Source: Mesosutterella porci (lineage in GTDB: Bacteria > Pseudomonadota > Gammaproteobacteria > Burkholderiales > Burkholderiaceae_F). From it: 64,000 bases of DNA. The position numbers and the translations under genes are program-made. The stretch covers positions 1-64,000 of the forward strand of contig NZ_JAKNCT010000003.1 of NCBI RefSeq assembly GCF_022134585.1, in the 5' to 3' direction. The notes beneath the pieces are model-generated. The model worked only from the letters and a program-made list of their open reading frames with translations. It was not told the origin of the DNA and did not search any database. How positions within the stretch are numbered: the stretch's first letter is position 1; each line of letters begins with the position of its first letter. Shown here piece after piece: positions 54,441-62,140 of this stretch.

Positions 54441-57248
54441 TCAATGCGCCGCTTCCCAGCTCTCGCCCGAACCCACGGAGGCGGTGAGCGGTACGCGGAG
54501 CGTCGCGACGCCGGACATGATGAGGGGGAGCTTTTTCATGACCTCGCCGAGCTCTTCATCGGGGACCTCGAGCACGAGTTCGTCGTGAACCTGAAGCACG
54601 AGCCTCGAGCACAGCGCCCTCTCGTCGAGCCACTTCTGGACGGAGACCATCGCGATCTTGATCAGGTCGGCCGCTGTGCCCTGCATCGGCGCGTTGATCG
54701 CCTGGCGCTCTGCGCCGGCCCGGACCACTGCGCGCGTGCTTTCGATGTCGGGCAGCCACAGCCGGCGCCCGAAGGCGGTCTCGACGTAACCGCGCTCGTG
54801 GGCAAGCTGCCGGGTCCGGTCCATGTACTCATGCACGAGCGGATAGCGCGCGAAGTAGCGCGAGATGAACTCCGCCGCCTTCGCGCGGTCGACCCCCAGG
54901 TTCTGCGCGAGGCCGTGCGCTCCCATGCCATAGATCAAGCCGAAATTGATCACTTTGGCCATCCGGCGCTGCTCGGGCGTCACCTCCTCGGGCGGCACTC
55001 CGAACACCTCGGAGGCCGTCGCGCGATGCACGTCCATGCCGCGCTGGAAGGCGCTCACAAGCCCCGGGTCGCCGGACAGGTGGGCCATGATCCGAAGCTC
55101 GATCTGGGAGTAGTCTGCCGAGACGATCCTGCAGCCCGCGGGCGCGATGAAAGCCTCGCGCACGCGCCTTCCCTCCTCAGTCCGCACCGGGATGTTCTGC
55201 AGGTTGGGGTCCGAGGAGGCGAGCCTTCCGGTCACGGCCGTGGCCTGCCCGAAAGTGGTGTGCACGCGTCCGTCGCCCGGAAAAATCATCGCCGGCAGCT
55301 TGTCCGTGTAGGTGCTCTTCAGCTTTGCGAGCGCGCGGTACTCAAGCACGGTCCGGGGCAGGGGATAGTCCGCCGCGAGCTCCGAGAGCACCTCCTCACC
55401 GGTCGAATAGCCACCGCTCGCGGTCTTTTTCTTCGCCGGGATTGCGAGCTTTTCAAAAAGGATGTGCCCGAGCTGCCTCGGAGAGCTCAGGTTGAACTCT
55501 TCGCCCGCCTCCTGCCAGGCGCGCCGTTCGAGCTCGCCGATCCGGGCTGCGAGCTCGCGGCTCTGCGCCTCGAGCCGCACGGGGTCGATCAGTGTGCCGG
55601 TTCTCTCCATCCGAAAGAGCACGCTTTCGGTGGGCAGCTCTATGTCTTCGTAGATTGACTCGAGCTTCTGCGCGGGCTCCTCGCGCATCTTGAGAAGGAA
55701 CCGCGCGTAAAGGGCGCGGATCGCCGCAGCGCTCTCCACCGCATATCGCGCGGCCTGCTCGCGGGGAACCTCCCAGGGACGCTTCTCCGAGGCCCCGCGC
55801 CCGAAGACCTCCTCGGGCCCCTGGATCGGGCGGCGCAGCCACCGGAGCGCAAGCCGCGGCAGCTCATGGCGGTTGTGAGACTCGATTACGTAATCCTGCA
55901 GCCGCGTGTCCTCCAAGCCCCGGCCGGGCCTTCCCGAAAGCCTGATGCCCTCGTTCGCGAAGACATGAAGGAGAAACTTCACGCTGTGGCCGACCTTCGG
56001 CGCCCCGCCTTCAAGCCACGGCCGAAGCCCTTCGAGAAGGTCCTGCTGCGGCTTCGAGCGGGTTCCGTCGCCAAGCGCGAGCGGCATGTACCAAGCCCCC
56101 GCGCCGCCCGCGCAGAGCGCGATCCCGCAGAGCTTCGCGGTCATGGGCTGGTGCGAGTCCGCAAGGATTTCGACAGAAACAGGAATCGCGCTTTGCTCCT
56201 GCGCCCCGAGGACCCCGAGCATCGCCTTGAGCGAGGCCTCGTCCTCGACCAGGGAAAAGTCCACGGGATCCTCGAGCAGTCCGGGCGGCTGAGGAAGGAC
56301 GCCGGCCGGCGCCGGCCCCGAGGCGGGCAGCGCGGAGAACAGGTCTGGCTGCGCGCCTGCAGGCGCAGAGGGCTTTTTCGCCTGCGCCGCCTGCTTTCTT
56401 ATGCGTCCGGCCGAGCTGCGCATCTCCCAGCGGGCGAAAAGAGGCTCGAGCTTCGCCTCGTCAGGCTCCGAGAAGGTGAGATCGCGGCAGGTCCCCACCT
56501 CGGGCAGCTCCACCGCGGTGCGGATCGTGACCAGATCCTTCGCGACAGGAAGAAAGCCGAGTCCCTGCCGGAGATACTCGCCCGCCTTCCCTTTCACCTC
56601 GGGGGCGTGCTCGGCGACCGCTTCGAGGCTGCCGAAGGCTTCGAGCCACTTCGCGGCCGTCTTCGGCCCGCATTTGTAGATGCCCGGCACGTTGTCGACC
56701 TTGTCGCCCATGAGCGCGAGGTAATCGATGATGAGTCCGGGAGGGACCCCGAACTTGGCCTTGACGCCCGCCTCGTCCAGCACCTCGTGGGTCATCGTGT
56801 TGATCGTCATCACGCGCCCGTCCTCGACCAGCTGGTTGAGGTCCTTGTCGCCCGTTGCGATGTAAGTGGTGAGGCCCTCTGCCTTTGCGCGCGTTGCAAG
56901 CGTCCCGATCACATCGTCGGCCTCGACGCCGCTTTTCTCGATGATGCGCCAGCCCAGCGCGCGGACGAACTCGTGAATCGGACCGATCTGAGCCGCGAGG
57001 TCCTCAGGCATCGGCGGGCGGTTCGCCTTGTATTCAGGATAGATCCCGGAGCGGAACGTCTTGCCCTTCGCGTCGAACACGCAGACCCCGAAATCAGGCT
57101 TTACCTTCGAACGCACGGCCCCGAGCATCGCCGTGAACCCCTTGATCGCCCCGGTGGGCTCGCCCGCGCTTGTACGAAGATCAGGCAGCGCGTGGAAAGC
57201 GCGGAAGAGATAGTTGGAGCCGTCGACCAGGAGCAGCGTTTCTGACAT
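54441..57248 (-). CDS. polA: DNA polymerase I with a likely inactive proofreading domain
   Basis: Fills gaps and removes RNA primers in replication and repair. The 5' nuclease domain (1-290) is intact (EADDVIGTLA, ATGDKDLNQLVED, ALMGDKVDNVPG). The polymerase domain keeps motifs ADYSQIELRIMAHLSGD and VHDELVLEV. In the 3'-5' exonuclease domain most catalytic residues are replaced: E. coli D355-T-E357 is S358-V-E360, D424 is L426 (VKFLLHVF), and D501 is S506 (YAVES), although Y497 and E357 are kept. 935 residues. The gene is transcribed toward the nap control region. Confidence 0.96.
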   Translation of the reverse strand: MSETLLLVDGSNYLFRAFHALPDLRTSAGEPTGAIKGFTAMLGAVRSKVKPDFGVCVFDAKGKTFRSGIYPEYKANRPPMPEDLAAQIGPIHEFVRALGWRIIEKSGVEADDVIGTLATRAKAEGLTTYIATGDKDLNQLVEDGRVMTINTMTHEVLDEAGVKAKFGVPPGLIIDYLALMGDKVDNVPGIYKCGPKTAAKWLEAFGSLEAVAEHAPEVKGKAGEYLRQGLGFLPVAKDLVTIRTAVELPEVGTCRDLTFSEPDEAKLEPLFARWEMRSSAGRIRKQAAQAKKPSAPAGAQPDLFSALPASGPAPAGVLPQPPGLLEDPVDFSLVEDEASLKAMLGVLGAQEQSAIPVSVEILADSHQPMTAKLCGIALCAGGAGAWYMPLALGDGTRSKPQQDLLEGLRPWLEGGAPKVGHSVKFLLHVFANEGIRLSGRPGRGLEDTRLQDYVIESHNRHELPRLALRWLRRPIQGPEEVFGRGASEKRPWEVPREQAARYAVESAAAIRALYARFLLKMREEPAQKLESIYEDIELPTESVLFRMERTGTLIDPVRLEAQSRELAARIGELERRAWQEAGEEFNLSSPRQLGHILFEKLAIPAKKKTASGGYSTGEEVLSELAADYPLPRTVLEYRALAKLKSTYTDKLPAMIFPGDGRVHTTFGQATAVTGRLASSDPNLQNIPVRTEEGRRVREAFIAPAGCRIVSADYSQIELRIMAHLSGDPGLVSAFQRGMDVHRATASEVFGVPPEEVTPEQRRMAKVINFGLIYGMGAHGLAQNLGVDRAKAAEFISRYFARYPLVHEYMDRTRQLAHERGYVETAFGRRLWLPDIESTRAVVRAGAERQAINAPMQGTAADLIKIAMVSVQKWLDERALCSRLVLQVHDELVLEVPDEELGEVMKKLPLIMSGVATLRVPLTASVGSGESWEAAH

Positions 57249-57444
57249 GTTGAATATTCCTCCGGGAGCCAGCGGCGGAGTGCCGCGGGCGCTTTTCTCT
57301 CACTTTAACCGTGTTTGGGGAGCTTCGCCTGTCCGCCCCCGCGCTTTTTTAGTCCCCGGCCTGCCACGCCGGGCCCGGGACATGGCAAAATAGTTTTAAT
57401 CGGTTCGAGCCTATCGAACCGACCCCAGAAGAAAGGATACTTCT

Positions 57445-57807
57445 ATGAAGATTTGTGCCGTCATGGCGGCCGCCGCTGCCGCCCTCCTCGCGATTGCAGC
57501 GCCCGCCTCCGCGGCGGGCAACAGCGTCCCGGACGATGCCACGGGACTGGTCCCCACCCAAGCCGACATGCAGAAAGCCCGCGCCGAGCGGGAAGCCGGC
57601 CGGGCGCCCGAGCCGCCGGCCAAGAACACTACGATCGAGCAGGTGCGCGACCCCAACAACCATGTGACGGAGTACGTGGTGACGCCCGGCTCCACGCATA
57701 TCCCTTACACGATGAAAAACGAGGCCGACCGGCCTGCGGACGACACCCCGGGCGGAAATTCCAAAAGCACGATGGGCACAACCCGGCAGATCCGCATCGG
57801 ATGGTGA
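57445..57807 (+). CDS. DUF2782 family periplasmic protein
   Basis: A 120-residue secreted protein with signal peptide ICAVMAAAAAALLAIAAP (1-24). The family shows TTIEQVRDPNNHVTEYVVTPG. DUF2782 proteins occur beside thrB and polA in Burkholderiales; their role is unknown. AAAGGA lies eight bases before the ATG. It is divergent from polA. Confidence 0.82.
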   Translation: MKICAVMAAAAAALLAIAAPASAAGNSVPDDATGLVPTQADMQKARAEREAGRAPEPPAKNTTIEQVRDPNNHVTEYVVTPGSTHIPYTMKNEADRPADDTPGGNSKSTMGTTRQIRIGW

Positions 57808-57853
57808 GGCGCAGAGCCCCGCCCTCTGTTTAATCGCGTGAAAGGAAAACGCC

Positions 57854-58837
57854 ATGGCTGTATTTACAAAGATCACGCCTAGCGAAGCCGCGGCCCTGAT
57901 CGGCCGCTGGAACGCAGGACGTTTTGAGTCCCTCGAGCCGATCGCAACCGGCATCGAAAACACCAACTACGTCATCAATACCGACGCGGGGCGCTGGGTC
58001 CTTACGGTTTTCGAGAAGCTCACCGACGAGTCGCTGCCCTTTTATCTCTCGCTCATGGAGCACCTCGCGCAGCACGGCTGCAGGGTGGCCAGCCCCCTGC
58101 GCACCGTGAACGGCGACCTCTTTGAGCACTTCGGCTCCAAGCCCTGCATCCTCTGCGGATATCTCCCGGGCGAAGACGGACGCCGGGTGTCGCAGAAGGG
58201 CTGTGCCTCAATGGGCGAGACTCTCGCGCGGATGCACCTCGCGGTGAGCGACTTCAGGCTTAGCCTGGACAATCCCCGGGGGCTCGTCTGGTGGATCAAG
58301 ACGATCCCCGTGATCCTGCCGCGCATTCCTGAGTCTCTGCGGCCCGACCTCGCCCACGAGCTGCAGGCCCAGATCGCGCTCCAGGGCAGCCCGGACTGGA
58401 AGAGTCTGCCCGCGGGGGCCTGTCACTGCGATCTGTTCCGCAACAACGCGAAGCTCGCCGATGTCGGCACTGCGCAGGAGCGGGTGACCGGGGTCTTTGA
58501 CTTCTTCTTCGCAGGCTGCGTTCCCTTTGTCTACGATCTCGCCGTCACGATGAACGACTGGTGCAGCGATCCTGCGACCGGAGCCTTCCGGCCTGAGCTC
58601 ACGAGCGCTTTTCTCTCGGCCTACAACGCGGTGCGGCCTCTTTCCGGGCTGGAACGCAAGATGTGGCGCGGGGCGCTGTGCGCCGCGGCGTTCCGCTTCT
58701 GGGTGAGCCGGCTCACCGACTTTTACATGCCCCGCGAGGCTGAGCTTCTCCATCCCCTTGATCCGGAAGAGTTCCACCGGGTGCTGCGCGACAGACAGAC
58801 CTGCGCGCTGCCCTGGCCCGAGGGGGAGGGTCTCTGA
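57854..58837 (+). CDS. thrB: Homoserine kinase (ThrB, aminoglycoside-phosphotransferase fold)
   Basis: Phosphorylates homoserine in threonine synthesis. The N-terminus FTKITPSEAAALIGRWNAG followed by GIENTNYVI is the ThrB (APH-fold) signature. The catalytic region ACHCDLFRNNAKL and the metal segment VFDFFFAG are intact. 327 residues. It is 46 bases after the DUF2782 gene, and its stop overlaps the next start (TGATG). Confidence 0.93.
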   Translation: MAVFTKITPSEAAALIGRWNAGRFESLEPIATGIENTNYVINTDAGRWVLTVFEKLTDESLPFYLSLMEHLAQHGCRVASPLRTVNGDLFEHFGSKPCILCGYLPGEDGRRVSQKGCASMGETLARMHLAVSDFRLSLDNPRGLVWWIKTIPVILPRIPESLRPDLAHELQAQIALQGSPDWKSLPAGACHCDLFRNNAKLADVGTAQERVTGVFDFFFAGCVPFVYDLAVTMNDWCSDPATGAFRPELTSAFLSAYNAVRPLSGLERKMWRGALCAAAFRFWVSRLTDFYMPREAELLHPLDPEEFHRVLRDRQTCALPWPEGEGL

Positions 58838-59637
58838 TGGGCGTCGTCTCGCAGATTAAAAACGGCCTGTCCTGGTTTTCCTCGAGCCTCCGGATCCTGC
58901 GCCTGCAGCCCCTTGGCTTCACGGCGGTCGCTTCGGTCTACGTGATGACGATGGCGCTTTTCGGGATGCTGCCCTGGGTGGGGCTCGTCTTTGCGGGACT
59001 GTTCTGGCCCTTCGGGACGTTGCTCATCGCAAAGGGCGGCGCAGACTCGCTCTCCGGGCGCAGGCCCACGCTTGAAATCCTCTTCCAGTCCTGGCACCGG
59101 ACCGACACGAGGCTGAGGATGCTGCGTGTCGGCATCCTCTACGCCATGATGATCGTGCTCGTGTCAATCATTTGGGAGTTTCTTGCCGCAGACGACATCG
59201 CGAAGTGGGAGATCAGCGCCGAGGGACGCATCAACTGGGACTCCGCCGCGCAGCACGTCCCCTACGGAGCGATCGTGGCGGCCCTGGCCGTCTACATCCC
59301 GTGCGCCATGGCGCTGTGGTTCGCGCCGCTGCTGATCTACCTGAAGAACCTGCCGCTGCCGAAGGCCCTCTTTTTCTCGTTCTTCGGATGCCTCTCGAAC
59401 CTGCCCGCCATTGCGGTCGCCCTTTTCCTCGCCTTCAGTGCGACGGGGCTGCTCATGGGGCTCACCGCTCTTTTTGTCTCGGTTTCAGGCCTGGGCGCGG
59501 TCGCACTTTTCTTTCTTTTTCCCGTCTCCTTCCTGTGCACCGCCCTGATCTACGGCACCTACTACCCGATGTGGAAGACGGTTTTCAGCGAGGTCACGTT
59601 CGAGGGACCCCGCTCGGAGCGGCCCGCGGGCTTTTAA
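58837..59637 (+). CDS. BPSS1780-family inner-membrane protein
   Basis: A 266-residue membrane protein with about six hydrophobic segments, of a family found next to thrB in Burkholderiales; function unknown. The N-terminus RILRLQPLGFTAVASVYVMTM and the final TYYPMWKTVF fit the family. It is translationally coupled to thrB. Its TAA shares the four bases TTAA with the dinB stop on the other strand, so the two genes converge with a four-base overlap. Confidence 0.72.
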   Translation: MGVVSQIKNGLSWFSSSLRILRLQPLGFTAVASVYVMTMALFGMLPWVGLVFAGLFWPFGTLLIAKGGADSLSGRRPTLEILFQSWHRTDTRLRMLRVGILYAMMIVLVSIIWEFLAADDIAKWEISAEGRINWDSAAQHVPYGAIVAALAVYIPCAMALWFAPLLIYLKNLPLPKALFFSFFGCLSNLPAIAVALFLAFSATGLLMGLTALFVSVSGLGAVALFFLFPVSFLCTALIYGTYYPMWKTVFSEVTFEGPRSERPAGF

Positions 59638-60734
59638 GGGGCGGGCTCCGAGCCGCCCTCGGACAGCCCCAGCTCCAGCTGCGAGGCGCCGGCCTCCAGC
59701 TGCTCGTCCCGGTCACCCCTTGAGACCGAAAGCCCGACAAGCCGCACTCCGGCGGCCGGAAGCCTCACCTCGGCTGCCAGCTCTCTGGTCAGCCGCCTGA
59801 TCTCCTGCGGAGACTGCAGCGGGTGCCCGAGGCTCTTCGAGCGCGTGACGCCCCGGAAGTCCGGCAGCTTGAGCTTGAGTGTCAGGGTCGAGCCCAGAAA
59901 GCCGCTTCGGGCGAGCCGCCTCATCAGCGAAAGCTCCACGGGCTCAAGCTCCCTTAAAACCTCCTCAAGGGTGACCGCATTGCTCTCTAGCGTGGTTTCG
60001 CTCCCGACGGACCTGCGGACGTGCACCGGCGTCACGGGCCTCTCGTCGATGCCCCGGCTGAAGCGGTAGCAGGATTCGCCCGCAGCCCCGAAGACCTGAA
60101 CGAGCGCCCCGAGGCTCCACTTCCTCAGATCGGCTCCCGTCTCGATGCCTGCCTCGCGCATCTTCGTGGCCGTGACCGGACCCACTCCCCAGAAGTCCTC
60201 GATCGGCAGCGCCGCTATGAACTCGACCGCGTCCTCGGGACGGATGACGAAAAAACCGTCGGGCTTGTTCCAGTCGCTCGCCACCTTGGCGAGGAACTTG
60301 TTGAACGAGACCCCGGCCGAGGCGACCAGGTGCAGCTCGCGGCGGATATCCTGCTTGATCGCGGCGGCGGCCTCCGGCCCCGAGAGCCTTCCCTCGCTTA
60401 CGTCAAGGAACGCCTCGTCGATCGAGATCGGCTCCACGAGCTCGGTGTAGCGCCGGAAGATCGCACGCACGCTCTCGGAGACCTGCCGGTAGCGCTCCAT
60501 GCGCGGGCGCACAAACACAAGCTCCGGACAGAGCGCCTTCGCCTTGAAGGAAGGCATCGCGGAATGCACGCCGAACGCCCGGGCCTCGTAGCTCGCGGTG
60601 GCGACCACGGAGCGGCCTTCGCCGCGGCCCACCGCAATCGGCCTGCCCCGCAGCTCCGGGTGGTCGAGCTGCTCGACGGAGGCGTAGAAAGCGTCCATGT
60701 CGATGTGGATGATTTTGCGGTAGGGGCGTTTCAT
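59634..60734 (-). CDS. dinB: DNA polymerase IV
   Basis: Error-tolerant Y-family polymerase that bypasses DNA lesions. Motifs: IIHIDMDAFYASVEQ (D12) and SIDEAFLDVSEG (D106, E107). The C-terminal QLELGL (352-357) matches the sliding-clamp-binding motif. 366 residues. It is convergent with the BPSS1780 gene and divergent from the unrecognised gene at 60859. Confidence 0.95.
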   Translation of the reverse strand: MKRPYRKIIHIDMDAFYASVEQLDHPELRGRPIAVGRGEGRSVVATASYEARAFGVHSAMPSFKAKALCPELVFVRPRMERYRQVSESVRAIFRRYTELVEPISIDEAFLDVSEGRLSGPEAAAAIKQDIRRELHLVASAGVSFNKFLAKVASDWNKPDGFFVIRPEDAVEFIAALPIEDFWGVGPVTATKMREAGIETGADLRKWSLGALVQVFGAAGESCYRFSRGIDERPVTPVHVRRSVGSETTLESNAVTLEEVLRELEPVELSLMRRLARSGFLGSTLTLKLKLPDFRGVTRSKSLGHPLQSPQEIRRLTRELAAEVRLPAAGVRLVGLSVSRGDRDEQLEAGASQLELGLSEGGSEPAP

Positions 60735-60858
60735 GATGAGCTTATTCTACGAAACGGCAAAAAGGAATCGGAACCCTCGGGCTGCTGTAGAATAGGCGCC
60801 TCTTAATTTTCAAGCCTTTAAGTTTTTTCCCGCGGCAGCGCCCTGCCGCGGCCGCTCT

Positions 60859-62124
60859 ATGCCCAGCCAGCCTGCGTCAAAAGCCTCTTTTTCCGTGTCC
60901 TCTCCCGCTCCCTTGCCCGAGGAAAGCGAAAAGTCCTTCCCCATCTACGGCAGCGACATCACGGACATCCTCCCGCCCGAGCAGTTCCTGTGGCAGGTGC
61001 AGGGGGCCTACCCGGGGTTTGACGCGCAGATCCGGACGCTTTACACCGCGCAGAGAAAGCTGCGGCACATTCCCGAGTCGGCCTGGCCCGAAGATGTTTT
61101 GATCCCCTCCGATTTCTATATGCAGGGCGTGGTGCTGCCCGAGCTGCAGGGACTCCCGCCCGAAGGCGGCGAGGAGAGTTCTGAGCTCCCGCCGTCCTGT
61201 CCGAGGCCGGACGGCTCCGCCTGGGAGGCGCCCGAAAAGGAAGAGTACGGGGAATCGTTCAAAGCGGCAGGCTTCAAGATCAGCGCCGCCCTGAGGCACG
61301 CCTTCGCCTTCGCAAAAGAGTCTGTGGACCATTTCGACGAGGACGAGGCCGAAGGCCAGAACTTCGTGCTCAGCCCGGAGAATTACGCCGAGGTCGTCAC
61401 CAGCGTTCAGACCCGGCTCGCGGCCGCCTCCTGGGAGGTGTTCAAGGACGTGATCGCCTACAGTGCCGAGGACGCGAAGATGATCAGGCGCACGGGGCCC
61501 GGCCTTGGAGACTTCCTGCCCGACTCGTTCTTCAAGCCTTTCAATTCGCCCTGCTTCTGGCTTTCTCTGACTGGCCAGGGCATCGAGATGCTGGGCGAGC
61601 CCTGCCTCGGCTGCTTTGTGTTCCGGGGACGCAGCGCCGCCTCCGCCGAAGCCTCGCTCAGCGTGGGCTTCGTCTCCAAAAATTCCTATTTCGACTACGC
61701 CATTCCGCTGCCGCGCCACGCCACCCTGGGCTTCATCCTGGAGAGCGCCGGGGACTTCCTGTCCACGGACGGCGAAAAAATGCCCGAAAGGCAGAAAAAA
61801 CGCCTGATCGACGACCTGAAGTCGACGTGGTCGAAGGTGTTTCCCCTGATCGCGCACGTATACGGGCACCTGCCCGCGCAGGCGCTGTTCGCGAGGCGCC
61901 AGGCTCTCGGCCGCAGGATCCTCGGCAGGGGGGCGCCCATGAATTCCCCCAAAATCCATGTCTGGCGCTGGAGCGCGGCGAAAAAGCGCTTCATCCACCG
62001 GCTGCACCCGGCGCTGCTCTGCGGCGGGCTTCGCCGGGACTTCCTGCAGGAATTCATGGAAAACGAAGAGCGCGCCCCGATCGAAGTGGAGCAGGACCCC
62101 TCGCAGCAGCCCATTCTCAATTAG
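60859..62124 (+). CDS. Unrecognised 421-residue soluble protein
   Basis: I do not recognise this protein. It has no signal peptide or membrane segment. The N-terminus is Ser/Pro-rich. Residues 30-90 (SDITDILPPEQFLWQVQGAY) look structured. A negatively charged, Pro/Glu-rich linker covers 95-140, a mixed helical region covers 140-230, and a C-terminal half contains FWLSLTGQGIEMLGEPCLGCFVFRG and a basic region (LFARRQALGRRILGRG). The tail is acidic. It uses the same codon bias as the core. It is followed directly by a group II intron on the opposite strand. It has no operon partner, so context gives no function. Confidence 0.7.
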   Translation: MPSQPASKASFSVSSPAPLPEESEKSFPIYGSDITDILPPEQFLWQVQGAYPGFDAQIRTLYTAQRKLRHIPESAWPEDVLIPSDFYMQGVVLPELQGLPPEGGEESSELPPSCPRPDGSAWEAPEKEEYGESFKAAGFKISAALRHAFAFAKESVDHFDEDEAEGQNFVLSPENYAEVVTSVQTRLAAASWEVFKDVIAYSAEDAKMIRRTGPGLGDFLPDSFFKPFNSPCFWLSLTGQGIEMLGEPCLGCFVFRGRSAASAEASLSVGFVSKNSYFDYAIPLPRHATLGFILESAGDFLSTDGEKMPERQKKRLIDDLKSTWSKVFPLIAHVYGHLPAQALFARRQALGRRILGRGAPMNSPKIHVWRWSAAKKRFIHRLHPALLCGGLRRDFLQEFMENEERAPIEVEQDPSQQPILN

Positions 62125-62140
62125 GCTTGGGAGGAGAAAT

